Origin: Nonomuraea zeae
GTDB taxonomy: Bacteria > Actinomycetota > Actinomycetes > Streptosporangiales > Streptosporangiaceae
Length of the DNA stretch: 64,000 nt
Reading direction: 5' to 3'
Assembly (NCBI RefSeq): GCF_005889725.1
Contig: NZ_VCKX01000031.1
Span: 1-64,000 of the forward strand
Numbering within the stretch: the stretch's first letter is position 1; each line of letters opens with the position of its first letter. Made by a program: the position numbers and the translations under genes. The notes beneath the pieces are model-generated. The model was not told the origin of the DNA. It worked only from the letters and a program-made list of their open reading frames with translations, and did no database searches. Positions 8,596 through 18,590 of this stretch are shown piece by piece.

Positions 8596-11500
8596 CGAGC
8601 GACCTCGAGGTTGTACGTTGCCTGGTAGAGGCGGGTCGCGACAGACTCGTCGGGAATGCCCGCGGAGTCGAGCGCTTGCACGTAACGCATGGCTTCCTCG
8701 TCGAACAGCATGCCTATCCTGGCTCGCAGGTCACTGAGCGCCTTGGCGCCGATTCCGCGCAACGACTCCGCGCCCAGCAGGGCGGTGACCAGCCGGTGCG
8801 GCACTCCTTCGCCGTTGGCGCCGCTGAACATCGCGACCGTGAAAATGAGGGACAGCGAATCGGGGTCGAACGACACCAGCTTCGACACCGACCGCTTGGC
8901 CACGCCTTCCGTGCGTACGAGCTCGCTCAGGTGCTCCTGCCAGGAGGCGATGGCGCGGTTGGTGAGGCGTACGAGATTGTCCGAGGGCCGGTCGAGGCCC
9001 TCGGCGAGGGTGGCGCCCAGCTCCGAGCGGTGCCGCCAGCGCGCGACCACCTCCTCGGTGGCGCGGTTCGCGGCGGCGACGATCACCGATTCGAGGCCCG
9101 TACGGATCGCGGCCTTGAAGGCCAGGACGCGCTCCGGCGCCTGCTTGGCCGCCCGGCCGCGCTTGCGCAGCTGCAGCGAGCGCATGAGATCTCCGGAGCC
9201 GGCGAAGTCCTGCCAGCGCGCCAGCACCTCGCCGTGGAGCAGCGAACCGTTCTTCGACGCCTTGTCGATCTCGCTGAGCGCGCCCAGGAAACAGGTCTCC
9301 ACGTCGCTGCGCAGCTCCGCCCTGAACGCGACCTGCCCTTCCAGGTGCCTGGCCAGCGCGGGTACGCGGGTGCGGAAGCTGTCGAGCACGCCGTTCAGGG
9401 TCTCGCGTACGGCCTGCGCCCGGCGCTCCTCGTCCACCGAGAGCTCGGCCAGCCAGAGTCGCAGGTCGGTGACCTCGCTGTCGGGCAGCCTGCCGTCGGT
9501 GACCTTCGCCTCGTTGATGACGAACCTGTCGATGTCGCCGAGCCCGTATTCGGTCAGCATGCGGACGAAATGCTTCAGAACCACGTCGGCGGACTTGGGC
9601 TGCACCCGCGAGAGCACGATGGCGAGCCGGGCGCCGCGCTCCTTGGCGAGCCGCAGCAGGCTCCAGGCCGGGGCGTCGGCGTAGCGGGCCGCCGTGGTCA
9701 CGAAGACCCAGAGGTCGGCCGCGTCGAGCATGCGGTGGGCGACGTCGTGGTGCTCCTCCACGACCGAGTCGATGTCGGGGGTGTCGAGCAGCGCGACGCC
9801 CTGGGGCAGCTTCTCGGTCGCGACCACGACCATGCTGCGCATCCCGGCCTCGGGCGAGGGCTTGTCCACGCGTTCGAGCCCGCCGAGCAGCGCCCCCTCC
9901 TCGAACCACTTGCGGTCGTCGGGGTGGCAGGCGAGCACGGGGGTGCCGGTGGTCGGGCGGCGTACGCCGGTGCGCGAGACGGTCTTCTCGGCGAGGGAGT
10001 TGACCAGGGTGGACTTGCCCGCCCCGGTCGAGCCCGCGATCACGATGAGAGCGGGGGCGGTGTTGGTCCGCACCCGGGGCAGTACGTAGTCCTCCAGTTG
10101 GGCCAGCAGGTCGGCCTGCGCGCTCCTGGCCTCGCTCGCACCGGGCAGGTCCAGGCCGAAGCGCAGGTCGGCGACGCTTTCACGCAGGGTGTCGAGCGCC
10201 GCTGTGAGCGCCTCCACGGCTTGCGGCGGCAGCGCCTCCGACCTGCCTGGCGCCGGGCGCTCAGCGCCGCTGCCGACGCCCGCCTGCTCAGCGCCGCTCC
10301 CGGCTTCTGCTCGCTCCGCACCGCCGCCGGCTTCCGGCCGCTCTGCGCCGCCGTCGGCATCCAGGGGCTCTACACCGTCGGCCTCCGGACGTTCTGCGCT
10401 GCCGTCCACCTGCTCGTGCGACTGGGCGTCGGCTTCAGGGTCGTCCTCGGGCGACGGTTCGCCGGACGGCTCGGGCTGCTCGCCAAGCTGGCGCCGAGCG
10501 GTTGGCTCCTCGTCGTCCGGCTGCTCCTCGACCGCCTGCGGGCCGGTCAACGCCTCGTCGGCCGGCTCGTCGTCCGTCGGCTGCGCATCGCCCGGCTCCT
10601 CATCGGCAGGAGCCTCCTGCTCGTCTCGCGGCTCTTCACCGAACGACTCCGCGCGGGACGGCTCCGCATGAAACAGGTCCACGCCGGAAGGCTCCGCGCC
10701 GGACGACTCCACCTCGACAAGCTCCACGTCGGTGGGCCCTGCGTCGGTGGGCCCTGCGTCGGTGGGCCCTGCGTCGGTGGGCCCTGCGTCGGCGGGCTTC
10801 CCCTCGACGGGCTTCTCGTCGGCGGGCCCCGCGTCGAACAGGTCCACGTCGGCAGGCCCGGCGCCGAACAGGCCCTCGCCAGCGGTCTTCGCGTTGGCAG
10901 GCCTCGCGTCGAACAGGCTTACGCCGGCAGGCCCCTGATCGGCGGGCTTCTGGCCGGTCAGTCTTTCGCCGGTGATCTCCTCGCCGACCGCCGCCTGGTC
11001 GTCGGCGTGCTCGGCCGCCGCGCCCTGGGCCGCCCGCTTGGCCTGCTCACCGGCTGTGGCGCGTTCCGTAAAAGCGGCGCTCGGCGTCGCCTCGTCCGAC
11101 CCGGTTTCGGCGGCGGCACGCGCCGCACGCGCCTCCCGGATCGCCTTCGCGGCCTCCGCCGCGTGCACGGCCCGTCCGGCCAGGGTCTGTCCGGGTGAGC
11201 TCTGTCCGGGAGGGGTCTGCGGTGCGCCCGGCCCGCCCAGCGAGGCGGGCTTCACGAAAAGGGAGGGCCGCTCGGCGGCCTGCGGCTCCTCGGGCGCGGC
11301 GGGCTCCCGCAGGGCCCTCGGCTTCTCGAAAGCCGAGAACGCCTCACTTCCGGCAGCCGGAACGGGGCCCGAAACCGGCGGCCGACCTGCCCGGGAAGCC
11401 TGAGGCCGCCTCACCTCCAGCGCCGGCGGGCGCTCGGCGGCCGGCGACCGTCTGGCGCCCAGAGCCGGCGACGACTCGGGTGACCGCCCGGAGTCGGCGG

Positions 11501-11798
11501 CAGCCGGGTGCCCCGCAGCGGAGCCAGGCGAGCTGCCCGCGCCGGAGCCGGCCGGGCCGCCCCCGCCGGAGGCAGGTGGCTCCTCGGCACCGCCCGAGGC
11601 AGCGGCCGGTGGGTCGTCAGCGCCGTCCGAGACCGCGGCCGGGTCGTCGCGGGCGCCGCGCGCGTCCACCGCCTCCGGCTCCCCTCGGACGCCCTTGGCG
11701 TCGAAAGCGTCGAAGGCGTCGTCATCCGTCACCGCACGGAAGCTCAACGTCTGCTCCCCAGGCGACTCCGGTCGCCCGTCATCCATGGCCGTATTCAC
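8592..11798 (-). CDS. Large dynamin-like GTPase with a 580-residue low-complexity head
   Basis: A 1068-residue protein. Residues 1 to about 530 are low-complexity, rich in Ala, Glu, Asp, Pro and Gly, with a run of four DAGPT pentapeptides, and are probably disordered. The G domain follows: P-loop GSTGAGKST near residue 588, DTPDIDS as the G3 motif, then a long helical region to the C terminus. There is no obvious membrane helix, in contrast to its partner. The GTG at 11796-11798 overlaps the stop of the upstream methyltransferase gene as GTGA and has GGAGCG about ten bases upstream; an ATG four codons later lacks a binding site. The gene sits between a tetrapyrrole gene and a second GTPase in one operon. 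The GTPase part is probably a membrane-remodelling or division factor. Confidence 0.8.
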   Translation of the reverse strand: MNTAMDDGRPESPGEQTLSFRAVTDDDAFDAFDAKGVRGEPEAVDARGARDDPAAVSDGADDPPAAASGGAEEPPASGGGGPAGSGAGSSPGSAAGHPAAADSGRSPESSPALGARRSPAAERPPALEVRRPQASRAGRPPVSGPVPAAGSEAFSAFEKPRALREPAAPEEPQAAERPSLFVKPASLGGPGAPQTPPGQSSPGQTLAGRAVHAAEAAKAIREARAARAAAETGSDEATPSAAFTERATAGEQAKRAAQGAAAEHADDQAAVGEEITGERLTGQKPADQGPAGVSLFDARPANAKTAGEGLFGAGPADVDLFDAGPADEKPVEGKPADAGPTDAGPTDAGPTDAGPTDVELVEVESSGAEPSGVDLFHAEPSRAESFGEEPRDEQEAPADEEPGDAQPTDDEPADEALTGPQAVEEQPDDEEPTARRQLGEQPEPSGEPSPEDDPEADAQSHEQVDGSAERPEADGVEPLDADGGAERPEAGGGAERAEAGSGAEQAGVGSGAERPAPGRSEALPPQAVEALTAALDTLRESVADLRFGLDLPGASEARSAQADLLAQLEDYVLPRVRTNTAPALIVIAGSTGAGKSTLVNSLAEKTVSRTGVRRPTTGTPVLACHPDDRKWFEEGALLGGLERVDKPSPEAGMRSMVVVATEKLPQGVALLDTPDIDSVVEEHHDVAHRMLDAADLWVFVTTAARYADAPAWSLLRLAKERGARLAIVLSRVQPKSADVVLKHFVRMLTEYGLGDIDRFVINEAKVTDGRLPDSEVTDLRLWLAELSVDEERRAQAVRETLNGVLDSFRTRVPALARHLEGQVAFRAELRSDVETCFLGALSEIDKASKNGSLLHGEVLARWQDFAGSGDLMRSLQLRKRGRAAKQAPERVLAFKAAIRTGLESVIVAAANRATEEVVARWRHRSELGATLAEGLDRPSDNLVRLTNRAIASWQEHLSELVRTEGVAKRSVSKLVSFDPDSLSLIFTVAMFSGANGEGVPHRLVTALLGAESLRGIGAKALSDLRARIGMLFDEEAMRYVQALDSAGIPDESVATRLYQATYNLEVAR
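10731..10790. repeat. Four identical 15-bp repeats within the GTPase gene
   Basis: GGTGGGCCCTGCGTC occurs four times without a mismatch, followed by diverged copies. On the coding (minus) strand each unit reads Asp-Ala-Gly-Pro-Thr. The perfect identity suggests recent expansion. More diverged XAGPAD-type units continue towards 10940. Confidence 0.85.
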
Positions 11799-13027
11799 GG
11801 CAAGCGCTCCGCTCGAACCATCTCGACCTCCTGGCCGACCCTCACGACGTCACCGACGATCACGATCGCCGGCGGCCGGATCCCAGCCGCGGACACGCGG
11901 TCGGCCACGGTGGAAAGCGAAGCGGTGACCGCCCGCTGGGTCGGAAGAGTACCGTCCTGTACCACCATTACGGGAGTATCCGGGGAACGTCCGTCTCGAA
12001 GGAGTGCCTCGGCCACCTTCGCCAGCCGCTCGACGGCCATCATCAGCACCAGCGTGCCCTGGGAACGAGCCAGCCCGGGCCAGTCGACAGTGGACTTGGG
12101 GTCGTCGGGCGCCACGTGCACGGAGATCACGTGGAACTCCTGGCTGACCCCCCGATGGGTCACCGGCACACCGGCCGCGGCGGGCACCGACACGGCGCTC
12201 GTGATGCCCGGCACCACCAGCACCGGGATGCCCGCCTGGGCGCAGGCGATCATCTCCTCGCCGCCGCGCCCGAACACGAACGGGTCGCCGCCCTTGAGCC
12301 GGACCACGAACTTGCCCTGCCTGGCGCGGTCCACGAGCAGCTCGTTGATCGTCTCCTGGGACAGCGAGCGGCCGTAGGGCACCTTGGCAGCGTCGATCAG
12401 CTCGACGTCGGGCGCGAGCTCGTCGAGCAGGCTGCGGGGCGCGAGCCGGTCGGCGACGACCACGTCGGCCTGGGCCAGGAGCTGGCGGCCGCGTACGGTG
12501 ATCAGCCCGGGATCGCCGGGGCCGCCGCCGACCAGGGCCACTCCGACCGGTTTGGTGCGGTTGCGGCGGGCATCGACGGTGCCGTCACGCAATGCCCCGA
12601 CGACCGCGTCCCTGATGCCGGCCGCCCGGCGCGGGTCGCCGCCCGCGGTGACGGCCACGCTGATCTCGTCGACCCGCCCGGTGGCGGGCGTCCAGGCGGC
12701 CGAGGCGTCCTTGTCGTCGGCTCGCACGCACCACACGCGTTTGGCCTCCGCCTCGGCGGCGACCGCCGTGTTGACGGATCTGTCGTCGGTGCAGGCCTGT
12801 ACGAGCCAGGCCCCGTCGCAGTCGCCGACCTCGTAGGGGCGGGCGTGCCAGGTGACCCGGCCCGCCGCGATCAGGTCGTCGAGGGCGGGCGTGACACCCG
12901 GCGACACGACGGTGACCTCCGCACCGGCCTCTAGCAGCGCGGGAACGCGCCGCTGGGCGACACGGCCGCCACCCACGACGAGGACCCGGCGGCCGGAAAG
13001 CCGCAGGCCGAGGAGGTAGGGGCCCAT
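11795..13027 (-). CDS. cobA: Uroporphyrinogen-III C-methyltransferase / precorrin-2 dehydrogenase fusion
   Basis: A 410-residue fusion. The N-terminal half (about 1-150, [13 protein letters not shown]) is the NAD-dependent precorrin-2 dehydrogenase module of siroheme synthases. The C-terminal half (about 160-400) is the SAM uroporphyrinogen-III methyltransferase ([15 protein letters not shown] near residue 166, [25 protein letters not shown]). It makes precorrin-2 and possibly sirohydrochlorin for siroheme or B12. Unlike full CysG there is no clear dedicated ferrochelatase function, although some two-domain enzymes are annotated CysG. It heads an operon with two GTPase genes by a four-base overlap. 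The upstream 13028-13106 gap contains an AGGT-AA-ACCT element (13063-13072) that may be part of its promoter region. Confidence 0.9.
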   Translation of the reverse strand: MGPYLLGLRLSGRRVLVVGGGRVAQRRVPALLEAGAEVTVVSPGVTPALDDLIAAGRVTWHARPYEVGDCDGAWLVQACTDDRSVNTAVAAEAEAKRVWCVRADDKDASAAWTPATGRVDEISVAVTAGGDPRRAAGIRDAVVGALRDGTVDARRNRTKPVGVALVGGGPGDPGLITVRGRQLLAQADVVVADRLAPRSLLDELAPDVELIDAAKVPYGRSLSQETINELLVDRARQGKFVVRLKGGDPFVFGRGGEEMIACAQAGIPVLVVPGITSAVSVPAAAGVPVTHRGVSQEFHVISVHVAPDDPKSTVDWPGLARSQGTLVLMMAVERLAKVAEALLRDGRSPDTPVMVVQDGTLPTQRAVTASLSTVADRVSAAGIRPPAIVIVGDVVRVGQEVEMVRAERLP

Positions 13028-13106
13028 GGGGGGAATCTCCCGTTCGCGAAGGTTGTGTTAAGAGGTAAACCTACCGGCTCTCACTGTGTCATTTGCTGCG
13101 CACACG

Positions 13107-14120
13107 TTAACGCCCGTCGAGAAGCGGCTGCCGGGGATCCCAGCGAGGCCCGCCCTCATCGTCCTTACGGCGTCTGGCCATCGCTGACAGAGCCTCAAGG
13201 ATAACGCGGTTCCCGAGGTAGGCGGTGATGTCCGCGTGATCGTACGGTGGCGCCACCTCGACCACCTCCATGCCGGCCACGGGCAGCTCGTAGCAGATCC
13301 TGCGCACGGAATCGAGGAGCTGCCTGGCCGACAGCCCGCCGGGCTCGGGCGTGCCGGTGCCGGGCGCGTGCCCGGGGTCGCAGACGTCGATGTCGACGGA
13401 CAGGAAGATCTGGTCGCACTCGTCGAGCGCGATCCCGAACGACTCCGTCAGGCACTCCTCCAGGCCGCGGGCCACGATCTCGGTCATCTCGTAGGAGCGC
13501 ATGTTCTGCTCGGCCATCCAGCCGAGCGTCTCGGGCTCCGGCCAGTAGCCGCGCAGCCCGATCTGCAGGAACCTGTCGCCGCGGATGGCCCCGGACTCGA
13601 TGAGCCGCCGCATCGGCTGGCCGTGGCCGTAGAGGTGGCCGAACGCGATGTTCCCCGTGTCGGCGTGCGCGTCGAAGTGGATCATCGAGGTACGGCCGGC
13701 CGCGTGCGCCCTGGCGGTGCCGCGGGCGTCGGGCAGCGCCACGGTGTGGTCGCCGCCGAGCACCAGCGGGATCGCCCCCGAGGACGCGATGCGGTGCACG
13801 GCCTCCTCGATGGCCGCCAGCGAGCCCTCGACGTCGCCCGAGTAGCACTCGACGTCACCCGCGTCCAGCACCCGCAGGTCCTTGAGCGCGTCCACGCGCA
13901 GCGCCAGGCTCGGCCTGGAGCCGTCATGGGGCAGGTAGCAGGCCTGGCGCAGGGCCATCGGGCCGAACCTGGCGCCCGGCCTGTTCGAGGTCCCGCCGTC
14001 GAAGGGGGCGCCGATGATCACCACATCGGCGTTCTCGTAGCTGGCGGGGTCGCCTACGTCGCAACGGTCCACGCCGAGGAAAGTGACATCCGGGCCGTAC
14101 ATGGGGCCGTAACGGGACAC
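13107..14120 (-). CDS. speB: Agmatinase-family ureohydrolase
   Basis: A 337-residue arginase/agmatinase-fold enzyme that cleaves agmatine or a related guanidino substrate to urea and an amine using two manganese ions. Metal-binding motifs are intact: GGDHTV, DAHADT and SVDIDVCDP. Family length is about 300-350. The GTG at 14118-14120 is preceded by a strong GGAGGTGA. The gene follows cobT on the same strand after 25 bases, so it may be co-transcribed with the cobalamin genes, though no biochemical link is obvious. Related guanidinobutyrase or proclavaminate amidinohydrolase activities cannot be excluded. Confidence 0.88.
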   Translation of the reverse strand: MSRYGPMYGPDVTFLGVDRCDVGDPASYENADVVIIGAPFDGGTSNRPGARFGPMALRQACYLPHDGSRPSLALRVDALKDLRVLDAGDVECYSGDVEGSLAAIEEAVHRIASSGAIPLVLGGDHTVALPDARGTARAHAAGRTSMIHFDAHADTGNIAFGHLYGHGQPMRRLIESGAIRGDRFLQIGLRGYWPEPETLGWMAEQNMRSYEMTEIVARGLEECLTESFGIALDECDQIFLSVDIDVCDPGHAPGTGTPEPGGLSARQLLDSVRRICYELPVAGMEVVEVAPPYDHADITAYLGNRVILEALSAMARRRKDDEGGPRWDPRQPLLDGR

Positions 14121-14145
14121 TGCCTCACCTCCAGTGTCCCCATCA

Positions 14146-15225
14146 TCACACGGGCTTTTCCGTCACTCCCGCCGAGTCGAACGTGGCCACGTCGTGCATC
14201 ACGCGCACGGCCGCGCAGACCATCGGGTGGGCGAGCAGGCCGCCGGTGCCCTCGCCGAGCCGCAGCTCCAGATCCACCAGCGGGCGCAGCCCGAGATGGG
14301 TCAGCGCGGCGGCGTGGCCGGGCTCAGCCGAGCGGTGTCCCGCCACGCAGTGGTCGGTCACGGCCGGGTCCAGGGCGGCGGCCACGAGCGCGGCGGCGCC
14401 CGCGATGACGCCGTCGAGGATCACCGGCACGCGGGCCGCCGCGCCGCCCAGGATGAAGCCGGCGAGCGCCGCGTGCTCGAACCCGCCGACGGCGGCCAGC
14501 GCCCGCAGCGCCTCGCTGGGCGGCGAGCCCGAGTCGATGAAGCCGACGAGACCGTTCACCCGCAGGGACTCGCGGACGATGTCCACCTTGCCGTGGTACA
14601 TCGCGTCGTCGATCCCGGTGCCCCTGCCGGTCACGTCGGCCGGGTCCTTGCCGGTGAACACGGAGATCAGCGCGGCCGACGCGGTGGTGTTGGCGATGCC
14701 CATGTCGCCGGTGATCAGGCAGCGCGCGCCCTCGGCGATCAGCCCTCTGGCCACGACGATGCCTGCCTCCAGCGCCCTGACCGCCTGGTCGACGGTCATC
14801 GCGGGCCCCTGGGAAAGGTCGTCGGTGCCGTGCGCGATCTTGCGGATGACCAGGCCGGGCGCCTCGGGCAGGTCGGCGGCGACGCCGACGTCCACCACGG
14901 TCACCGTCACGCCCGCCTGGGCTGCGAAGGCGTTGGCGACCGCGCCGCCGGCCAGGAAGTTCGCCACCATCTGCACCGTGACCTCCTGCGGCCACGGGCT
15001 GACGCCGCGGGCGTGCACGCCGTGGTCGGCCGCGAAGATGGCCAGCGCGGCCGGCTCGGGCATGGGCGGCGGGCTGGCGCCGGCCGCCCCCGCCAGGCGG
15101 ATCGCGACCTCTTCCAGCACGCCCAGCGAGCCGCGGGGCTTGGTGAGACGATCTTGGTGTGCGCGGGCCTCGGCGAGCGCCCGCGGGTCGGCGGGACGGA
15201 TCGCGGCGAGCGTCTCTGCCAGCAC
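14146..15225 (-). CDS. cobT: Nicotinate-nucleotide-dimethylbenzimidazole phosphoribosyltransferase
   Basis: About 359 residues. CobT activates the lower ligand of vitamin B12 by making alpha-ribazole 5'-phosphate from nicotinate mononucleotide and dimethylbenzimidazole. Family motifs are present: KPRGSLGVLEE near the N terminus, FAADHGVHARGVSPWP, GDMGIANTTASAAL and the catalytic-Glu region LRLGEGTGG near the C terminus. Two GTG codons compete for the start: 15235-15237, directly after the cbiX stop, and 15223-15225. I prefer the second because the bases GGAGG lie five bases before it. It is the second gene of a cbiX-cobT pair with essentially no gap. Confidence 0.92.
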   Translation of the reverse strand: MLAETLAAIRPADPRALAEARAHQDRLTKPRGSLGVLEEVAIRLAGAAGASPPPMPEPAALAIFAADHGVHARGVSPWPQEVTVQMVANFLAGGAVANAFAAQAGVTVTVVDVGVAADLPEAPGLVIRKIAHGTDDLSQGPAMTVDQAVRALEAGIVVARGLIAEGARCLITGDMGIANTTASAALISVFTGKDPADVTGRGTGIDDAMYHGKVDIVRESLRVNGLVGFIDSGSPPSEALRALAAVGGFEHAALAGFILGGAAARVPVILDGVIAGAAALVAAALDPAVTDHCVAGHRSAEPGHAAALTHLGLRPLVDLELRLGEGTGGLLAHPMVCAAVRVMHDVATFDSAGVTEKPV

Positions 15226-15237
15226 GGCAACCTCCAC

Positions 15238-16083
15238 TTACGGTACGAGTTGGAGCGCTTCCTCATATCGGTCGATCACGACGTCTGCCAGGATCTCGCA
15301 GTCGCCGATCACCTCGGCGCATCGGATGTCGAGGTCGGGGTGCCCGGCGCCGTAGGCCAGCGCCTGCGCCCACACGCGTTCGAGCAGGCCGCCCGCGAAC
15401 AGCAGGTACGGCACCACGATCACGCGCTTGGCCCCCAGGCGCCGGCAGCGCTCGAGCCCTCCGGGAACCCCCGGCGGGGTGACCGACACGAACGCGGTCT
15501 CGACCGTCATGAAGTCGTAGGCGTGCGTCTCCCAGAACAGCCGGGAGACGCGGTGGATCTCGGCGTTGGCCGCGGCGTCCGTGGAGCCCTCGCCGACCAG
15601 GACGACCGCGGTCTCCCCCGGCTCGACGTGCACGGGATGGTCCTCGACCGGCAGCGAGTCGACGGCGCGCAGCCGGGGCCTGGCGCCGGCCAGTTCGAGC
15701 GCGCGCGGCTTGAGTATCTCGGCGGCGGCCTCGTTGAGCCGCTCGGCCAGCAGCGCGAGCACGCGCGGGTCGGGGCCGAGCGGGCGGCCGTAGTCGTACA
15801 TGAGGGTGGGGTGACGCTGCTGTTCGAGCGCCATCGCGGCGGGGGCCTCCTCCACCATGCTGCTCAGGCTGAGCGGCAGGGCCACCAGGCGGTGGTGCCC
15901 CCTGGCGACCAGGGAGGCGACGGAGTCGCTCAACCGGGGCGTGGCCCGCTCCAGGTATCCGCCGGAGACGTCGGCGCCCGTCTGGTCGAGCCGGCAGCGC
16001 AGCCGGTGTACGAACCTGCCGAACTCCGCGGCGTAGGCGTCGTCTTGTGAGCCCTGCCCGATCAGCAGGAGCGGCGGCTTCAT
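15238..16083 (-). CDS. cbiX: CbiX-like sirohydrochlorin chelatase homolog, catalytic histidines missing
   Basis: A 281-residue protein made of two CbiX-type halves (about 1-130 and 140-281; second half ERCRRLGAKRVIVVPYLLF). Family members insert cobalt or iron into sirohydrochlorin using two conserved histidines in the first half. Here the usual GHGS/T motif at the N terminus reads GQGSQDD, and the segment that should hold the second histidine (PL-L-xAGHxxxDIP) reads LPLSLSSMVEEAP, shorter and without histidine. The second half has GEGSTD at the same place. The fold is recognisable and the place among cobT and cobL fits cobalamin synthesis, but chelatase activity is doubtful from sequence. 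The protein may use other residues, be a carrier, or be inactive. Confidence 0.8.
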   Translation of the reverse strand: MKPPLLLIGQGSQDDAYAAEFGRFVHRLRCRLDQTGADVSGGYLERATPRLSDSVASLVARGHHRLVALPLSLSSMVEEAPAAMALEQQRHPTLMYDYGRPLGPDPRVLALLAERLNEAAAEILKPRALELAGARPRLRAVDSLPVEDHPVHVEPGETAVVLVGEGSTDAAANAEIHRVSRLFWETHAYDFMTVETAFVSVTPPGVPGGLERCRRLGAKRVIVVPYLLFAGGLLERVWAQALAYGAGHPDLDIRCAEVIGDCEILADVVIDRYEEALQLVP

Positions 16084-16153
16084 TGTGAGCGATTCTCCGG
16101 TGCACTAGACAAAGTCACGCGAGGATAACCGATGCGCACCGGTAGGGAACAGG

Positions 16154-17329
16154 TCACGCTGTGTGCGCAGGCGTCGCATGCACCACGAACACGGGGTCAG
16201 AGGCGCTCAAGGCGTGCGAGCCGTCGGGGTCGAGCGTGAGCCTGGAGGCCAGGATCTGGGTGCCCTCGCCCCGGTAGCCCTGCTCGCGCAGCCGGGCCAG
16301 CACCGAGGAGACCTGCTCGATCTTCTTGACCGTGCACACGAGCGTGCGCGGCCTCCGGGCGGCGCAGGCGACGACCACGTCAGGGCCGCCGCCGCCCACG
16401 TAGACGGCGTCGGGCTCGGGCAGCGGCTCCAGCGCGGGCGGCGCCTGGCCCCTGGTGAGAGCCACTTTGACGCCGTGGCGGAGCACGTTGGCGCGCAGCT
16501 CGGCGCAGAGCCGCTCGTCGCGTTCGACGGCCATCACGGCCGCGCCCATCCTGGCGCACTCGACGGCGATCTCGCCGGCGCCCGCGCCGACGTCCCAGAC
16601 CAGGTCGCCGAGCCGCGGTCCCAGCTTGGCCAGGATGAACGCCCTGACCTCCGCCGGGAGCGCGTTCTCGAACGGCAACGCCCACTCGGCGGGACCCGGC
16701 TGCGCGCCCGCCACCCAGCCGGGCTCCTTGGGCTGGTGCAGCGGGTCGACGACGAGGACCACGTCAGGGTCCTTCCACGGCCTGGTCGTGGCCTCGCCCA
16801 TGCGGCTGTGCGTGACCCGCTCGTCGGGGCCGCCGAGGTCCTCGCAGACGATCAGCGCGCGCGGCGTGGTCGGCGCCAGCTCCCTGGCGATCTCGCCGGG
16901 GCCGACGCCCGGTGCGACGAGGAGCGCGACCTTGGGGTGCGCGCGGCAGGCGTTCACGACCCGGTTGAGCTGGGCGGGGCCGGACGGGGCGACGACGAGC
17001 GCGTCCTCCCAGTTGAGCCCGGCGCAGGCGAAGGCGCGGGTGACGAGCGAGGTGGCGGGCAGCACGTCCGGGTTGAGGCCGTGTGAGCGTAATGTGCGCA
17101 CGACGCCGAAGAAGCCGGGATCGCCCTCGGCGAGCACGACGGCGGGGCCTTCGCCGTGTTCGAGATGGTCGTCGAGCGCCTGCAGCAGCGCCCCGTCGGC
17201 CGCGGTCGGCGCGGCGAGCCTGAGCTGCCCCAGAATGGCGTCGGGTCCCACGACCAGCCTGGCCTCGTGCAGCCGGTCCACCGCCCTGGCCGAGAGCTCG
17301 GATCCGTCCCAGCCGACCACCGTGATCAT
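16154..17329 (-). CDS. cobL: Precorrin-6Y C5,15-methyltransferase, decarboxylating (CbiE-CbiT fusion)
   Basis: A 391-residue fusion of the two activities of B12 corrin-ring synthesis that methylate C5 and C15 and decarboxylate the acetate side chain. The first about 200 residues are the tetrapyrrole-methylase CbiE module (ITVVGWDGSELS, VLAEGDPGFFG). The rest is the Rossmann-type CbiT module (VWDVGAGAGEIAVECARMG, AVYVGGGG). I chose the ATG at 17327-17329 because family members begin with the ITVVG strand; upstream in-frame GTG codons would add a few residues. It is separated from cbiX by 70 bases on the same strand. Confidence 0.92.
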   Translation of the reverse strand: MITVVGWDGSELSARAVDRLHEARLVVGPDAILGQLRLAAPTAADGALLQALDDHLEHGEGPAVVLAEGDPGFFGVVRTLRSHGLNPDVLPATSLVTRAFACAGLNWEDALVVAPSGPAQLNRVVNACRAHPKVALLVAPGVGPGEIARELAPTTPRALIVCEDLGGPDERVTHSRMGEATTRPWKDPDVVLVVDPLHQPKEPGWVAGAQPGPAEWALPFENALPAEVRAFILAKLGPRLGDLVWDVGAGAGEIAVECARMGAAVMAVERDERLCAELRANVLRHGVKVALTRGQAPPALEPLPEPDAVYVGGGGPDVVVACAARRPRTLVCTVKKIEQVSSVLARLREQGYRGEGTQILASRLTLDPDGSHALSASDPVFVVHATPAHTA

Positions 17330-17433
17330 GCGCCTCACCGTCCTCACCTCAAGGGTGACGGCTGCGGAGTGCTTTCACAAAGGGGTGCGAAGGTCAGGAC
17401 GGCATGTCCTGAGGCCGTGAACGCCACGCGCGC

Positions 17434-18513
17434 TCAGGGCAGGTCGGCCGGGATGAGGCTGTAGACGACCAGGTCCTCGCCGCCGAGACCGGCGCGGGCG
17501 ACGCCCTCGCGCAGGAAGCCGGCCTTCTCCGCGACCCGCTGGGAGGCCACGTTCCCGACGACCGCGCGCAGCTGGATCCTGGCGAACCCCTGCTGCTCGA
17601 ACATCCAGCGGGCGATGGCCGCCACCGCCTCGCCCGCGTAGCCGTGGCCGCGGGCCCAGGGCGCGGTCATGTACCCGACCTCGGCCGTCCGGTTGTCCCA
17701 GTCGAGATCCCTGAGGTCCACGTTCACGGCGTATCGGCCGGTCTCCGACACCTCGCCGGTCCAGCCGACGCCCGCGCCCCTCGTCCGCATGCGTTCCACA
17801 TGGTCGATGTAGGCCACGGCGTGCGCTTCGGTGTAGTCGCGCGGGACGCCCGCCTGGGCCTGGGTGAGCGGGTCCGCGCAGGTGGCGGCCAGGTGGGGGA
17901 CGTCCGCGAGGGTGTGGGGGCGCAGGAGCAGCCGCGGGGTACGCAGCTCCGCCCTGGGCACGGAGTCGGCGGGCGACCGGCTGTCGTCGCGCAGCAGCCC
18001 GAAGATGACCAGGTCGTGCGGGCCGTCCACCTCCATGACCGCGTCGCGCAGCACGCCCTCCCAGGTGAAGCCCGCTTTGTGGGCCACGCGGAGCGAGGCC
18101 AGGTTGTCCAGGTTGGCCGTCAGGTCGATCCTGCGCAGCCCCGCGGTCTCGAACGCCCAGCGGGTCAGCCCGCGCACCGCCTCGGTGGCGAAGCCGCGGC
18201 CCCGGTAGTACGGGTGCACGCCGTACCCGACCTCGGTGGTGCGCGTGCTCCACGAGGTCTTGAACAGGCTGATGGCGCCCACGATCAGGCCGTCGGCGTC
18301 CGTCATGGCCAGGTGCACCCCCTGCCCCGAGCGGCTCAGCTCATGCACGCCGCGCGAGAGCCACTGGGCGATGCCCGAGGTCTTGGCGGGAGCGCCCGGC
18401 GGGAGGAACCGGACGCCGGACTTCACGATGGACCGGATCCTGGGCGTGTCCCGGGGGCCGAACGGCCGCAGTGTCAGCCGTTCCGTGGCGATGTTCACAT
18501 CGAGGTCGAACAC
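17434..18513 (-). CDS. Tandem GNAT acetyltransferase (RimJ/RimL type, two domains)
   Basis: A 359-residue protein with two consecutive GNAT domains (about 1-175 and 190-355). Each has the acetyl-CoA binding pattern: EVGYGVHPYYRGRGFATEA in the first, EVGYMTAPWARGHGYAGEA in the second, and each ends with an AHKAGF / AEKAGF motif. Single-domain relatives acetylate the N termini of ribosomal proteins, small molecules or antibiotics. The substrate here is unknown. It is divergent from the DUF2795 gene, and upstream of cobL with a 104-base gap containing a small hairpin (CAGGAC / GTCCTG, 17395-17411). Confidence 0.85.
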   Translation of the reverse strand: MFDLDVNIATERLTLRPFGPRDTPRIRSIVKSGVRFLPPGAPAKTSGIAQWLSRGVHELSRSGQGVHLAMTDADGLIVGAISLFKTSWSTRTTEVGYGVHPYYRGRGFATEAVRGLTRWAFETAGLRRIDLTANLDNLASLRVAHKAGFTWEGVLRDAVMEVDGPHDLVIFGLLRDDSRSPADSVPRAELRTPRLLLRPHTLADVPHLAATCADPLTQAQAGVPRDYTEAHAVAYIDHVERMRTRGAGVGWTGEVSETGRYAVNVDLRDLDWDNRTAEVGYMTAPWARGHGYAGEAVAAIARWMFEQQGFARIQLRAVVGNVASQRVAEKAGFLREGVARAGLGGEDLVVYSLIPADLP

Positions 18514-18590
18514 GGTCGGCAGGGTACACAGCGGCGATGTTTGCCCACGAAAGCGGGGGTAGGGGCGCCTTTGAGAGGAGTGAGGGAACT

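Noticed and set aside
16084..16153. Gap between cobL and cbiX checked for a cobalamin riboswitch
   Set aside because: Only 70 bases, without the B12 box or the needed stem elements; too short for a full cobalamin riboswitch.
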